A DNA stretch of 64,000 bases from Peristeroidobacter agariperforans (GTDB lineage: Bacteria; Pseudomonadota; Gammaproteobacteria; Steroidobacterales; Steroidobacteraceae). The notes under the pieces are model-generated. The model searched no databases, was not told where the DNA came from, and was given only the letters and a program-made list of their open reading frames with translations. Location of the stretch: assembly GCF_004138335.1 (NCBI RefSeq), contig NZ_RYFW01000001.1:2501244-2565243 (forward strand). The letters are read 5' to 3'. Of this stretch, positions 40,991 to 51,448 are shown one piece after another. Position 1 is the stretch's first letter; every line of letters begins with the position of its first letter. Made by a program: the position numbers and the translations under genes.

Positions 40991-41692
40991 TTACGCCGCA
41001 AGCCTGTGGCTCAATTCTTCCAGCGCAATGTGCCCACGGAATCCGCCGCTACTCGCAGCCGAACGCTCATCTTCGATGGCATGTGCGAACACCACCGCGG
41101 GATCCGCTTCGAGACGATGGATGAGTCGATCGACGTTTGGATACTGTCCCGGCTCGACGACGCGATGGTATTTGCCCCAGCGCGCGAGGCCAATGAAGTA
41201 CGCGTCGGCCAATGACTTCCGCGAGCCCATGAGCCACTCGCTGTTCGCGAGCATCGATTCCAGCTGTTCATTGGCTTTGGCGACGGTCTCCCGACCGACC
41301 TCACGTAGCACACCTGGCACCGGAGAATTCTGATCCATCTTGTACGCATGCCAGAGCGGCCCGAACGCGGCGAAATAGGTCGTGGTCAAGAACGCGATGC
41401 GCTGATTGAGGCGATCGAACTCACGCGTGCCTTGGGCGAATCCAAAGCCTTTGGGGATGCCGCGCGCGGCAATGTTTTGCAGTGTGGCGGCGCTCTCCGT
41501 GAGCACCGTGCCGTCCTCGAGCAGCAAGGCGGGCGTTTTGCGATCTGGATGGAATCGCGCGTACAGGTGCGACTGCATGTCCCGCAGCATGTCGATCCTG
41601 CACAGCCGGTAAGGCTGGCCCAGCCATTCCAACGCAACGATCGATCCGAACGAGCATCCCTGCGGGATGCCATACAACAGCACGGGCTCCAT
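40991..41692 (-). CDS. glutathione S-transferase family protein
   Basis: 233 residues from ATG 41692. N-terminal thioredoxin-like domain (MEPVLLYGIPQGCSFGSIVALEWLGQPYRL; PALLLEDGTVLTESAATLQNI with the glutathione-binding ES pair) and an all-helical C-terminal domain (WLMGSRKSLADAYFIGLARW). Divergent from an HxlR regulator, with two matching operator-like arms in between, so it is probably the regulator's target and part of an electrophile response. Confidence 0.92.
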   Translation of the reverse strand: MEPVLLYGIPQGCSFGSIVALEWLGQPYRLCRIDMLRDMQSHLYARFHPDRKTPALLLEDGTVLTESAATLQNIAARGIPKGFGFAQGTREFDRLNQRIAFLTTTYFAAFGPLWHAYKMDQNSPVPGVLREVGRETVAKANEQLESMLANSEWLMGSRKSLADAYFIGLARWGKYHRVVEPGQYPNVDRLIHRLEADPAVVFAHAIEDERSAASSGGFRGHIALEELSHRLAA

Positions 41693-41729
41693 GAATGAAC
41701 TCCGAAATGTAGCAGGGAGCCCTATGTTA

Positions 41730-41758
41730 TTGAGCACGTGCGCACTGTAAATTACGAA
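41730..41758 (+). promoter_or_regulatory. possible promoter of the HxlR gene
   Basis: TTGAGC (41730-41735), 17 bases, TACGAA (41753-41758). The -10 touches the first operator arm, which would allow autorepression. Confidence 0.45.
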
Positions 41759-41799
41759 CAAATTTGTGACTGGAGCCCCTGAGTGGGCACAAATTTGTT
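41757..41799. promoter_or_regulatory. paired inverted operator sites for the HxlR regulator
   Basis: AACAAATTTGTG at 41757-41768 and its exact inverse CACAAATTTGTT at 41788-41799, separated by 19 bases; each arm itself holds the palindrome ACAAATTTGT. The second arm ends six bases before the HxlR ATG. The position between divergent genes fits control of both. Confidence 0.75.
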
Positions 41800-41805
41800 A
41801 CTGCT

Positions 41806-42144
41806 ATGAAAACTACCGTTTCTGGTTGTCCCATCGAAGACGCCATGCGCTTGTTGAGCGGGCGCTGGCGTACGTTGCTGGTCTATTACTTGATCGACGG
41901 TAAGAAACGCTTCGCACAGCTGCGCAGAGACAACCCGAAAATTTCTCATCGCATCTTGACGCATGAATTGCGAGCGCTTGAAGGCGCAGGCGTCATCACG
42001 CGCACTGTCGTGCCTGGAAAGATCGCGCACGTCGAGTACGAGCTGACGGAGGCTGGCCGCAAGCTGGTCCCGCTGATCAATGCATTGGGCGACTGGTACG
42101 AAGACCTGCAGCGTGAGCGCGAGCCGGCTCGAGCAGTAATTTGA
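41806..42144 (+). CDS. HxlR-family winged-helix regulator
   Basis: 112 residues. CPIEDAMRLLSGRWRTLLVYYL, FAQLRRDNPKISHRILTHELRALEGAGVITR and the wing VEYELTEAGRKLVPLINAL are typical of HxlR. An N-terminal Cys (SGC) is in the position used for redox or aldehyde sensing in several members. Divergent from the GST gene; the paired AACAAATTTGTG arms are its likely binding sites. Confidence 0.93.
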   Translation: MKTTVSGCPIEDAMRLLSGRWRTLLVYYLIDGKKRFAQLRRDNPKISHRILTHELRALEGAGVITRTVVPGKIAHVEYELTEAGRKLVPLINALGDWYEDLQREREPARAVI

Positions 42145-42186
42145 CAGTTGGCGCTTCTGCAAATTTCCAGCGCTGAGAGTTCGCTC

Positions 42187-42597
42187 TCAGTCCGGATCCT
42201 TCGCGAAGGCAGCCACATCCGCCGGCAACTGCACCCAGGAGTGTCGCCGGCTGTCATAGACCGAAGCCTCCGGCGGTGGGAAGTTCGGATCCGCAAACGC
42301 GCCCACGGCCACACTGACTCCGCCCTCAACACCTTCTTCCGTGTGAAAGACCGTCGAGCCACACACCGGACAAAACCGAAACCGGAACTGCGCGCCCTGA
42401 TCGCCGGTGCGCACATACTCGGTCGCCTTGCCTGAAACTCTGAAAGGCGCCGAGAAGCCGGCGAGCGCAGCGAACACGCTGCCGGTCCGCTGTTGGCACG
42501 CCAGGCAATGGCAGACGCCAACACCGCGAGGTTCACCGTCGACTTCGATGCTCAGCTGGCCACAACAGCACGACGCCTTACGAGTCGCCACAATCAC
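42187..42597 (-). CDS. GFA-family (CENP-V/GFA domain) zinc protein
   Basis: 136 residues, GTG start overlapping the stop of the aminopeptidase gene upstream (GTGA), so the two are coupled. Zinc-binding cysteines appear in CCCGQLSIEV, CHCLACQQRTGS and FCPVCGSTVF, the pattern of the glutathione-dependent formaldehyde-activating family. Enzymatic function in this family is uncertain; a link to glutathione adducts fits the nearby GST. Confidence 0.9.
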   Translation of the reverse strand: MIVATRKASCCCGQLSIEVDGEPRGVGVCHCLACQQRTGSVFAALAGFSAPFRVSGKATEYVRTGDQGAQFRFRFCPVCGSTVFHTEEGVEGGVSVAVGAFADPNFPPPEASVYDSRRHSWVQLPADVAAFAKDPD

Positions 42598-44126
42598 TCC
42601 TTGCGCGCGCGCTTCGTGCGTGCGCTGGCGAGTACGTCCTGCTCAAGCAAGAGCTGAGTCGTGTACCGGACTCCGAAGCCAGTGAAGTCGGTGGGCACAT
42701 GCGCCAGTCCGCCGGGGCGGTTGCCGGCGGCGAGATCGATGTGAATCCACGGGATCTCCGCCGGCACGAATTTACTCAGGAATCGCGCCGCCAAAATGTG
42801 ATCGCCCTTGCTATCCGGCGTGCAGTGAAGGACATCGGCGATCGATGATTCCAGATCGCTGTCGAAGTCCTCATCCATCGGAAACGGCCACACGCGCTCG
42901 CCGCTGTTACGACCCGCGGCCTCGATAGCACTGTGCCATTCCGGCCGATTCGTGAACGCACCACAATAGCGCTCCGTCAGTGCTGTTACGCACGCACCGG
43001 TAAGGGTCGCGAAGTCGATGATCAAATCCGGCTTCTCGCGCGCAGCGATGGTGAGCGTATCAGCGAGCACCATGCGACCTTCGGCGTCGCTGTGCGCGAC
43101 TTGGATCGTTGTGCCATTCGCTGCGCGCACGACTTCTTGCGGGCGAAATGCGTTGGGGCCGATCTGGTTTTCGGTGATCGCGAGCCAGCAGTCGATGTCA
43201 TAAGGCACGTTGAGGCGAGTCAGCGCGAGCAGGGTGCCGACGGCGACGGCGCTGCCCTGCATGTCTTCGTGCATCTGATACATGCTCTTGTGGGGCTTTA
43301 AATTAATACCCCCCGTGTCAAAACAAATACCCTTGCCGACGAGCGCCAATTTCTTGCGCGCGGCATCGCCGCGTGCGCGATAGCGCAGACGTACGATGCC
43401 CGCTTCACGATGCTCATTCGCGCGCGTTACCGCCAGAAATGCGCCGGCGTTCAGTTTCTTTAGCGCGCGCTCGTCGAGGAAGGAGAACGCCCAGCCTTCG
43501 CGTTTCGCGAGGTCACGCAACGCTTTTCGATAACTCGCCGTGTGCAGGACGTTCGGCGGCAGCGTGGTCAGCCAGCGCGCCAGATGATTGCCGCGATCGA
43601 TCGCGATCGACAGCGCCGCATCGATCTCCGGGCCATCGCCGCTCAGGGTGAGTTGCGGAGGTTCTGGCGCCTTGGGCGTCTTCGACTTGATCACCGGCAT
43701 CGGCGCAGTCGCGGCCAGCGCAGCGGCCGTCAGCGCTTCGAGCATCGCTGCACTCGCCGTGGTATCGAGCCCCTGTGTTGCGAGCAGCACTTTTGCGCCG
43801 GAAGCAGGCGCTAACTCCTTCCAGATGCGGCTCGCGAGCGAGAGGCGCTCGAACTGCGAGCTTGAAGCTTTTGCAAGCGCCACCACCATAGGTGATGCAT
43901 CGGCTGCCACTCGCGCACTGAGGATAGATACAGGTCCGCGTGCCTTGGCTTCGCGATACAGCCGTTGCCAGGCCGCCCCGTAGGGCAGCTTGGTCAAGCG
44001 CTGCTCGGCCTGCTGCTTATCGATGACGACGATGCAGGCATCGTGTTTTTGCATTGAGCTTTCGCTCAGCTGCGCGCGACGCTGAAAAATACGGATGTCG
44101 CGCTCTGCGGGAAGCAATTCCACCAC
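42594..44126 (-). CDS. M17 leucyl aminopeptidase-family protease
   Basis: Up to 510 residues (GTG 44126; an ATG at 44054 gives 486). The catalytic C-terminal domain has VGKGICFDTGGINLKP (metal-binding K and D), HEDMQGSAV and the signature HSDAEGRMVLADTL, in which the usual N-T-D-A-E-G-R reads H-S-D-A-E-G-R. It removes N-terminal residues from peptides using two metal ions, usually as a hexamer. The gene is divergent from aceE and probably co-transcribed with the GFA-family gene. PepA versus PepB type is not resolved. Confidence 0.92.
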   Translation of the reverse strand: MVELLPAERDIRIFQRRAQLSESSMQKHDACIVVIDKQQAEQRLTKLPYGAAWQRLYREAKARGPVSILSARVAADASPMVVALAKASSSQFERLSLASRIWKELAPASGAKVLLATQGLDTTASAAMLEALTAAALAATAPMPVIKSKTPKAPEPPQLTLSGDGPEIDAALSIAIDRGNHLARWLTTLPPNVLHTASYRKALRDLAKREGWAFSFLDERALKKLNAGAFLAVTRANEHREAGIVRLRYRARGDAARKKLALVGKGICFDTGGINLKPHKSMYQMHEDMQGSAVAVGTLLALTRLNVPYDIDCWLAITENQIGPNAFRPQEVVRAANGTTIQVAHSDAEGRMVLADTLTIAAREKPDLIIDFATLTGACVTALTERYCGAFTNRPEWHSAIEAAGRNSGERVWPFPMDEDFDSDLESSIADVLHCTPDSKGDHILAARFLSKFVPAEIPWIHIDLAAGNRPGGLAHVPTDFTGFGVRYTTQLLLEQDVLASARTKRARKE

Positions 44127-44205
44127 GCTGATTACCTACAGGGTTCCTTGACCGAAAATTCTCAAACTCCGATGATACGCGGCCTACTTTTGCAGCACAC
44201 CCGAC

Positions 44206-46875
44206 ATGTCCGAACCCTCCAGGTTTGATGATCTCGATCCCGAAGAAACCCGGGAATGGCTCGAATCGATTGACTCGGTGATCAAGGCGCAAGGCGCCGG
44301 CCGGGCCCACTTTCTGCTCGAAAGGTTGATCGATTTCACACGCCGGAGCGGCGCTTACCTGCCGTTCAAGCCCAATACGGCCTATGTAAATACAATTTCA
44401 CCCGGGCAGGAGCAGGAATACCCGGGCGATCGCAGCATCGAGCGGCGCATCGAAGCCTTCATCCGCTGGAACGCGATGGCCATGGTGGTGCACACCAATC
44501 GGCAGAGCTCCGAATACGGCGGCCACATCGCAAGCTACGCCTCGTCGGCGACCATGTATGAAGTGGGCTTCAACCACTTCTGGCGCGCGCCGTCCGAGAA
44601 GCATCCCGGCGACATGGTGTACATCCAGGGCCACGTTGCCCCGGGCATCTACGCACGCGCGTATCTCGAGGGGCGCCTCTCCGAAGAGAACCTGCGTTAC
44701 TTCCGTCAGGAAGTGGCCAGCCCGGAAAAGGGACTGAGCTCGTACCCACATCCGTGGCTCATGCCGGACTTCTGGCAGTTCCCGACCGTGTCCATGGGTC
44801 TCGGCCCGATGATGGCGATCTATCAGGCGCGCTTTCAGCGCTACCTCGAGAATCGCGGCCTGGCGCCGGTCACCGACCGCAAGGTGTGGGCCTTCCTCGG
44901 CGACGGCGAAATGGACGAGCCCGAATCGATGGGCGCGATCACCATGCCGGTGCGCGAGAAGCTCGACAACCTGGTGTTCGTCATCAACTGTAACTTGCAG
45001 CGCCTGGATGGTCCGGTGCGCGGCAACGGCAAGATCATTCAAGAGCTCGAAGCCGCTTTCCTCGGCGCGGGCTGGAACGTCATCAAAGTCATTTGGGGCT
45101 CGCGTTGGGATCCTTTGCTCGCGAAGGACACCAAGGGCCTGCTGCGCCGTGTGATGGAAGAATGCGTCGACGGCGAATATCAGAACTTCAAAGCCAAGGG
45201 CGGCGCTTACACGCGCGAGAACTTCTTCGGCAAATATCCCGAGCTGAAGGAAATGGTCGCCAACATGTCGGACGACGACATCTGGCGCCTGAACCGCGGC
45301 GGCCACGACTACAAGAAAGTCTGGAACGCGTACAACGCGGCCGTGAATCACAAGGGCGCGCCCACCGTCATCCTGTGCAAGACGGTCAAGGGCTTCATGA
45401 TGGGCAAGTGGGGCGAGAGCCAGAACATCACCCACCAGCAGAAGAAGCTCGACGACGAAGCGCTGAAGGAATTCCGCAAGCGCGTGCACATCAATATTCC
45501 GGACGAGCAACTCGCCAAGTCGCCGTTCCAGCGACTGCCGGAAGACAGCGAAGAGATGAAGTATCTGCGCGAGCGTCGTGAACGCCTCGGCGGCCCGCTG
45601 CCGCAGCGCCGCTCGAATGCGCCGTCGCTCACCATTCCTCCGCTGGAAACCTTCGACTCGCTGCTGCAGTCCTCGGGCGATCGTGAGTTCTCCACCACGA
45701 TGGCGTTCGTGCGCATCCTGCAGATGCTGGTGAAGGACAAGAACATCGGCAAGAACGTCGTGCCGATCGTGCCCGACGAAGCGCGCACCTTCGGTATGGA
45801 AGGCATGTTCCGCCAGGTCGGCATCTATTCCTCGGCGGGCCAGCTGTACACGCCGCAGGACGCCGATCAGCTGATGTTCTACAAGGAAGACAAGAAAGGT
45901 CAGATTCTCGAGGAAGGCATCAACGAAGGCGGCGCGCTCGCTTCGTTCATCGCGGCCGGTACCGCGTACGCCAACAACAACGTCAACATGATCCCGTTCT
46001 ACATCTATTACTCGATGTTCGGGTTCCAGCGCGTTGGCGACTTCATCTGGGCCGCTGGCGACAGCCAGGCTCGCGGCTTCCTGTTGGGCGGCACGTCGGG
46101 GCGCACGACGCTCGCGGGCGAAGGCTTGCAGCACCAGGACGGTCACAGCCATCTCGCGGCGAGCACGATTCCGAACTGCATCGCCTACGATCCGACGTTC
46201 GCATACGAGCTCGCGGTCATCATTCAGGATGGCATGCGCCGCATGTTTGCCGATCAGGAAGATGTTTTCTATTACCTCTCGGTGATGAACGAGAACTACG
46301 CGCACCCGGCCATGCCGAAGGGCGCGGAGGCGGGCATCCTCAAAGGCATGTATCTGCTGCAGTCCGGCGGCAAGGGCAAGGTGCGTGTGAACCTGATGGG
46401 GTCCGGCACGATCCTTCGGGAGGTCATCAAGGCTGCCGAGATACTCGAGAAGGATTACGGCGTGCCGGCCGACGTGTTCAGCGCGACCAGCTTCTCCGAG
46501 GCGCGGCGTGAGGCGCTCGATATCGAACGCACGAACATGCTGCATCCGGATGCGCCGCAGGCCGTGCCGTACTTGCGGCAGGTGTTCGGCGACCGCACCG
46601 GCCCGTTCATCGCGGCGACGGACAACATGCGCATCGTGGCCGATCAAATACGTCAGTGGGTCCCCGGACGTTTCGTCGTGCTGGGCACCGATGGTTATGG
46701 GCGCAGCGACTCACGCGCCGAACTCCGCCGCCACTTCGAAGTGGACGCCGCGCATATCGTGGTGGCCTCGCTCCGCGCGCTTGCGGATGAAGGCAAGCTC
46801 GACATGGCGACCGTCAAAGCAGCGATCAAGAAATTCAACATCGATCCGGACAAGCCGAATCCGGTCACGCAGTAA
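44206..46875 (+). CDS. aceE: pyruvate dehydrogenase E1 component (homodimeric)
   Basis: 889 residues; thiamine-diphosphate enzyme that decarboxylates pyruvate and reductively acetylates the lipoyl groups of E2. The ThDP motif is visible as GDGEMDEPESMGAITMP...LVFVINCNLQRLDGP (GDG to NCN), with YQARFQRYLENRG before and the transketolase-like middle domain (LAGEGLQHQDGHSH). Heads the operon aceE-aceF-lpdA with gaps of 18 and -4 bases. Confidence 0.98.
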   Translation: MSEPSRFDDLDPEETREWLESIDSVIKAQGAGRAHFLLERLIDFTRRSGAYLPFKPNTAYVNTISPGQEQEYPGDRSIERRIEAFIRWNAMAMVVHTNRQSSEYGGHIASYASSATMYEVGFNHFWRAPSEKHPGDMVYIQGHVAPGIYARAYLEGRLSEENLRYFRQEVASPEKGLSSYPHPWLMPDFWQFPTVSMGLGPMMAIYQARFQRYLENRGLAPVTDRKVWAFLGDGEMDEPESMGAITMPVREKLDNLVFVINCNLQRLDGPVRGNGKIIQELEAAFLGAGWNVIKVIWGSRWDPLLAKDTKGLLRRVMEECVDGEYQNFKAKGGAYTRENFFGKYPELKEMVANMSDDDIWRLNRGGHDYKKVWNAYNAAVNHKGAPTVILCKTVKGFMMGKWGESQNITHQQKKLDDEALKEFRKRVHINIPDEQLAKSPFQRLPEDSEEMKYLRERRERLGGPLPQRRSNAPSLTIPPLETFDSLLQSSGDREFSTTMAFVRILQMLVKDKNIGKNVVPIVPDEARTFGMEGMFRQVGIYSSAGQLYTPQDADQLMFYKEDKKGQILEEGINEGGALASFIAAGTAYANNNVNMIPFYIYYSMFGFQRVGDFIWAAGDSQARGFLLGGTSGRTTLAGEGLQHQDGHSHLAASTIPNCIAYDPTFAYELAVIIQDGMRRMFADQEDVFYYLSVMNENYAHPAMPKGAEAGILKGMYLLQSGGKGKVRVNLMGSGTILREVIKAAEILEKDYGVPADVFSATSFSEARREALDIERTNMLHPDAPQAVPYLRQVFGDRTGPFIAATDNMRIVADQIRQWVPGRFVVLGTDGYGRSDSRAELRRHFEVDAAHIVVASLRALADEGKLDMATVKAAIKKFNIDPDKPNPVTQ

Positions 46876-46893
46876 GGTCCCGGTCAAGCAAGC

Positions 46894-48624
46894 ATGGCAA
46901 CAGATATCAAAGTCCCGGACCTGGGCGACTTCAAGGACGTCGAGGTCATCGACGTCCTGGTCAAACCCGGCGATCAGGTCGACGTCGACACTCCATTGAT
47001 CTCGATCGAGACCGAGAAGGCGACCATGGATGTGCCGTCCACGGCCGCCGGTGTCATCACCTCGCTCGCCTTGAAGAAGGGCGATCGTGTTTCCAAGGGC
47101 ACCCTGATCGGTCAGATCGAAGCCAAAGGTGGCGCCGCTTCGGCCGTTGCAGCTCCCGCTGGCGCGAAGAAGACGAGCGGAGCGGTCGAAGAGCCCGTTT
47201 CCACGCCGTCGATCAGCAAGGAACAATCGGACCGCAATGCCGGTGCGCCTGCGAAGGCGGAAGCTCCGAGCCAGCCCGCTTCGGGTGGTGGCCCGGCCGG
47301 CGGCGAAGTTCGCGTGCCCGATCTCGGTGACTTCAAAGATGTCGAAGTCATCGACGTGCTGGTCAAACCCGGCGATCGCATCGATGTCGACACTCCGCTG
47401 CTGACGCTCGAGACCGAGAAGGCGACGATGGATGTTCCATCCACGGCCGCCGGCGTGGTCAAGTCGCTCGCGCTGAAGAAGGGCGATCGTGTTTCCAAGG
47501 GCACACTGATCGGCGTGCTCGAAGGCGGCGCCGCGCCGGCTGCGAAGGCCGCGCCGGAAGCGCCGAAAGCTCCGCCCGCTGAGCCCGCAAAAGCCGCCGC
47601 ACCCGCCGCAGCGCCTGCGAAGAAGGAGCCGACGCCAGCGCCTGAAGCTCCCGCTCCGGCCGCGACGAAAGGTTTGCCGCAGATCGACGAAGCCGGTTTC
47701 GCTCGCGCTTACGCGAGCCCCTCGGTTCGCAAGTTCGCCCGTGAGCTCGGCGCCGATCTGAGTCGCATGAAGGGCACGGGACCGAAAGGTCGCATCACGC
47801 CCGAGGACGTGAAGTCGTTCGTCAAACAAGCGCTCACTTCAGGTGCGCCTGCTGGCGGCGGTGCAGCTGCCGGGGGCGGTGCGCTGCCGAAGATTCCAGA
47901 AGTCGATTTCTCCAAGTTCGGCGAGATCGAGGTCAAGCCGCTCAGCCGCATCCAGAGGATTTCCGGTCCGCACTTGCAGGCGAGCTGGCTGAACATTCCG
48001 CACGTCTGGCAGATGGACGAGGCGGACATCACCGAGCTGGAAGAAACGCGCAAGAAGCTCAAGGGCGAGGCCGAGAAGCAGGGCATCAAGCTCACGCCGC
48101 TCGCGTTCGTGCTGCGTGCCTGCGTGCTGGCGTTGCGGCAGTTCCCGAACGTCAACAGCTCGCTGGAGTCTTCGGGCAAGAACCTCATCCTCAAAAAGTT
48201 CATCAACCTGGGTTTCGCGGCGGACACGCCGGGCGGCCTCGTGGTGCCGGTAATCAAGGACGCCGACAAGAAGGATATATATGAGATCGCGCGCGAGCTC
48301 GCCGACCTCTCTGCGAAGGCGCGTGATGGCAAGCTGAAAATCACCGAGATGCAGGGAGCGACGTTTACTGTGTCGAGCCTCGGCGGCATCGGTGGCGTGG
48401 GCTTCACGCCCATCATCAATGCGCCGGAAGTGGCGATCCTCGGCGTCGCGAAGTCTAGTTTCAAGCCGGTTTACCAAGACGGCCAGTTCGTTCCACGCCT
48501 GATGCTGCCGTTCACTCTGGCCTACGATCACCGCGTGATCGACGGCGCCGCCGGCGTGCGCTTCACCACCTTCCTGGCGGAGAAGCTCGCTGATGTCCGT
48601 GGGCTCATCGAGGCCGTGCCGTGA
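46894..48624 (+). CDS. aceF: dihydrolipoyl transacetylase E2 with two lipoyl domains
   Basis: 576 residues. Two lipoyl domains (~3-77 and ~138-212), each with the lipoylation site [11 protein letters not shown], are linked by Ala/Pro-rich segments. The peripheral subunit-binding domain follows ([29 protein letters not shown]) and then the catalytic acetyltransferase domain ending [14 protein letters not shown] with active-site His and Asp. It forms the core of the PDH complex. It overlaps lpdA by four bases. Confidence 0.98.
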   Translation: MATDIKVPDLGDFKDVEVIDVLVKPGDQVDVDTPLISIETEKATMDVPSTAAGVITSLALKKGDRVSKGTLIGQIEAKGGAASAVAAPAGAKKTSGAVEEPVSTPSISKEQSDRNAGAPAKAEAPSQPASGGGPAGGEVRVPDLGDFKDVEVIDVLVKPGDRIDVDTPLLTLETEKATMDVPSTAAGVVKSLALKKGDRVSKGTLIGVLEGGAAPAAKAAPEAPKAPPAEPAKAAAPAAAPAKKEPTPAPEAPAPAATKGLPQIDEAGFARAYASPSVRKFARELGADLSRMKGTGPKGRITPEDVKSFVKQALTSGAPAGGGAAAGGGALPKIPEVDFSKFGEIEVKPLSRIQRISGPHLQASWLNIPHVWQMDEADITELEETRKKLKGEAEKQGIKLTPLAFVLRACVLALRQFPNVNSSLESSGKNLILKKFINLGFAADTPGGLVVPVIKDADKKDIYEIARELADLSAKARDGKLKITEMQGATFTVSSLGGIGGVGFTPIINAPEVAILGVAKSSFKPVYQDGQFVPRLMLPFTLAYDHRVIDGAAGVRFTTFLAEKLADVRGLIEAVP

Positions 48625-50516
48625 CCAAAGTCAATGTTCCCGATATCGGCGACTTCAAAGAAGTCGAAGTCATCGATGTGCTCGTCAAGCCGGGCGATGA
48701 GATCGCGCTGGAAACTCCGCTGGTCACGCTCGAAACCGAGAAGGCGACGATGGATGTGCCGTCGTCCGCGGCGGGTGTCGTCAAGTCGATCTCGTTGAAG
48801 AAGGGCGACCGCGTTTCCAAAGGTAGCCTGATTCTCGAGGTCGAAGCCGCGGGCACTGCCGCTGCGCCGGCTGAGAAAGAAGCACCTGCTGCGAAGAAGG
48901 AAACCAAGGCCGCAGCGCCTGCGCCTGCCAAGGAAGAAGAGGACGTTCCGTTCACGGACACGATTGTCCGCGAGCAACGAGCGAAGGCGGCAGCTGCGAA
49001 TGCGCCAGCAGTTGCTCCGACTCCTGCCAAGGACGCATCGGGTGGCACGTACGACTTCGACATGGTCGTGCTTGGCGCCGGCCCCGGTGGTTACACCGCT
49101 GCGTTCCGGGCTGCCGATCTCGGCATGAAGGTCGCGTTGGTCGAACGCTGGCCGCAGCTCGGCGGCGTGTGTCTCAACGTCGGCTGCATTCCTTCGAAAG
49201 CACTGCTTCACGCCGCGAAGGTGATCGAAGAAGCGCACGAGATGGAGAGCTTCGGCGTTACCTTCGGCAAGCCCCAGATCGACGCGGTCAAGCTGAAGGG
49301 TTGGAAAGAAAAGGTCGTCAGCAAGCTGACCGGCGGTCTCGGTATCCTCGCAAAACAGCGCAAAGTCGAGGTCATCCGCGGCATCGGCAAGTTCGTCTCT
49401 CCGCACGAGATGCAGATTGCGAACACCGATATGACTCCGCTCTCCACGGTGTTGTCGAAAGGCGAGAACGCGCCGGGCGAAGGCGCGCGCAAGATCTCGT
49501 TCAAGAACTGCATCATTGCGGCTGGCTCTGAAGTCATTCGGTTGCCGGGCTTGCCGGACGATCCGCGCATCATCGATTCCACCGGCGCGCTCGAGCTGGA
49601 TCTACCGAAGCGCATGCTGGTCGTCGGCGGCGGCATCATCGGTTTGGAAATGGCTTGTGTGTATGACGCGCTGGGCACGAAGGTCAGCGTCGTCGAGCTC
49701 ACCGACGGGCTCATCCCGGGTTGCGATCGCGACTTGGTGCGGCCGCTCGAGAAGCGCATCGGCAAGCGTTACGAAAAGATCATGGTGAAGACCAAGGTCA
49801 CCAAGATCGAGGCGCTCAAGGAAGGCATTCGCGTCACGTTCGAGGGCGAGCAGGCCACCGAGCCGCAGCTCTACGACAAGGTGCTGATCGCGGTCGGTCG
49901 CAGCCCGAATGGCAAGAAGATCGGCGCGGAAGCGGCCGGCGTCGTCGTCAACGAGCGTGGCTTCATTCCGGTCGACAAGCAGATGCGCACGAACGTTTCG
50001 CACATCTTTGCGATCGGCGATATCGTCGGGCAGCCCATGCTCGCTCACAAGGCGTCGCATGAAGGCAAGCTCGCGGCCGAAGTCGCCCATGGAGAGAAAC
50101 GTTTCTTCGATGCGCGCGTGATTCCGTCGGTCGCTTACACCGATCCGGAAATTGCGTGGGTCGGCCTTACCGAGACCGAAGCGAAGGCCAAGGGCATCGC
50201 ATTCGAGAAGGGTAGCTTCCCCTGGTCGGCCAATGCCCGCTCGCTCACGCTCGGGCGCGACGACGGCATGACCAAAGTGTTGTTCGATCCCGCCACGCAT
50301 CGTGTTATCGGCGGCGGCATCGTCGGCCCCAACGCCGGCGATCTGATCTCCGAGATCGCGCTGGCGATCGAGATGAACACGGATGCGTCCGACCTGGGTC
50401 TGACCATCCATCCGCATCCGACGCTGTCGGAGACGGTGATGTTCTCGGCCGAAGCGTACGAAGGCACGCTGACCGATCTGTACGTGCCGAAGAAGGCTGC
50501 ACGCCCCGCCCACTGA
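48621..50516 (+). CDS. lpdA: dihydrolipoyl dehydrogenase E3 with N-terminal lipoyl domain
   Basis: 631 residues. A lipoyl domain (~3-77, [11 protein letters not shown]) and an Ala/Lys/Glu linker precede the flavoprotein: FAD site [20 protein letters not shown], redox disulphide [20 protein letters not shown] site [19 protein letters not shown], and dimer His in [10 protein letters not shown]. It reoxidises dihydrolipoyl groups with NAD. The GTG start overlaps the aceF stop. Lipoyl-fused E3 is known in Neisseria and related proteobacteria. Confidence 0.97.
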   Translation: MTKVNVPDIGDFKEVEVIDVLVKPGDEIALETPLVTLETEKATMDVPSSAAGVVKSISLKKGDRVSKGSLILEVEAAGTAAAPAEKEAPAAKKETKAAAPAPAKEEEDVPFTDTIVREQRAKAAAANAPAVAPTPAKDASGGTYDFDMVVLGAGPGGYTAAFRAADLGMKVALVERWPQLGGVCLNVGCIPSKALLHAAKVIEEAHEMESFGVTFGKPQIDAVKLKGWKEKVVSKLTGGLGILAKQRKVEVIRGIGKFVSPHEMQIANTDMTPLSTVLSKGENAPGEGARKISFKNCIIAAGSEVIRLPGLPDDPRIIDSTGALELDLPKRMLVVGGGIIGLEMACVYDALGTKVSVVELTDGLIPGCDRDLVRPLEKRIGKRYEKIMVKTKVTKIEALKEGIRVTFEGEQATEPQLYDKVLIAVGRSPNGKKIGAEAAGVVVNERGFIPVDKQMRTNVSHIFAIGDIVGQPMLAHKASHEGKLAAEVAHGEKRFFDARVIPSVAYTDPEIAWVGLTETEAKAKGIAFEKGSFPWSANARSLTLGRDDGMTKVLFDPATHRVIGGGIVGPNAGDLISEIALAIEMNTDASDLGLTIHPHPTLSETVMFSAEAYEGTLTDLYVPKKAARPAH

Positions 50517-50560
50517 CGACGTTTAATCAAAGCGTCATCGATTGGAAACATTCATGGCAA

Positions 50561-50583
50561 GGGTTTGTCCTCTGGGACAAGCC
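50561..50583 (+). terminator. hairpin after lpdA
   Basis: GGGTTTGTCC (50561-50570), short loop, GGGACAAGCCC: a stable stem with one G-T pair. The following bases are not a clean T-run, so termination may need Rho. Confidence 0.5.
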
Positions 50584-50860
50584 CTCGAGCGCGTTTCTTG
50601 TGAGGAAACAACTGCGCTCATTTATGCCGTTTATCCCTAGCGCAGTTCATCGCAAATGAATGCCTGAACGGAACCACGAACTGCGTGGCTCCTCCAGGGT
50701 TAATTTCTGCGCCATGACCGGTCCACCCCAGTGGAAACCCCTTTTGCATAGCCCGTCGACGACAGGATACAAGTAGGTCGCGATGCATAAGAGTGGTCGG
50801 GCAAGACACGTCGCTTAGGGAATGCTCGTGATCGATCACCAGAGTCATGGGGAAGTCAAG
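50584..50860. other. intergenic region before the ECF sigma operon
   Basis: No supported gene. It contains a small CCACG/CGTGG hairpin near 50671-50685 and should hold the sigma-factor promoter; I could not pick one out. Confidence 0.35.
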
Positions 50861-51448
50861 ATGACCTCGCCTGCGCGCGCTGTCGACGCGCGACGAGAAA
50901 CTGTGGCTTCAGAGACGCCGGAGTCTGTCGATCAGGGCAATTCAAAGAATCGCTTCGCACAGTGGTTCAAGGACTGGCGCAAACCGGTGAGACATTGGCT
51001 GTCCCGGCGCGCCTCGGTCCCCGCCGCTGAGCTGGACGATCTCGCGCAGGAGGTTTTTCTGCGGTTGCTCCGTTACAGCGAGAAGACGGCGGTCGAGAAC
51101 CCGTTGGGATATCTGTTGCGCATTGCGGGCAACGTCGCCAGCGAATGGCGCGAGCGAGCACGGATTTCCAAGCCGCACGATCAGCAATGGCTCGAAGACT
51201 TGCTGATCGAGCCCGATCAGGAACCGGAGAATTCTGTTGGCCAGGCCGGCAGCGATGCGAACGTGCAGGCCGCCGTCGACAAGCTGCCGCCACGGCAACG
51301 TCAGGTTCTTATGTTGCGAGTGAACGAGGGGCTGACCTACAAGCAGATCGCCGAGCGACTCGAGTTGTCGCCACGTGTCGTGCTGCGTGATCTGTCCCGT
51401 GCCTACAGCCAGCTACGGACGCGGCTGGACCCGCAAGACCTCAAGTGA
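50861..51448 (+). CDS. ECF sigma factor (FecI-like)
   Basis: 195 residues from ATG 50861, preferred to ATG 50822 because GGGGA sits seven bases before it. Region 2 has PAAELDDLAQEVFLRLLRY and region 4 LPPRQRQVLMLRVNEGLTYKQIAERLELSPRVVLRDLSRAY. It overlaps the FecR-like gene, whose product should control it, and is followed by a TonB receptor with a signalling domain: the three-part surface-signalling arrangement. It probably drives its own operon and perhaps the peptide/MBL genes beyond. Confidence 0.93.
   Translation: MTSPARAVDARRETVASETPESVDQGNSKNRFAQWFKDWRKPVRHWLSRRASVPAAELDDLAQEVFLRLLRYSEKTAVENPLGYLLRIAGNVASEWRERARISKPHDQQWLEDLLIEPDQEPENSVGQAGSDANVQAAVDKLPPRQRQVLMLRVNEGLTYKQIAERLELSPRVVLRDLSRAYSQLRTRLDPQDLK

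Noticed and set aside
44398-46647. 749-codon minus-strand frame opposite aceE
   Set aside because: It mirrors the codon structure of aceE in a GC-rich genome and its His/Arg/Val-rich product has no domain; aceE is certain.
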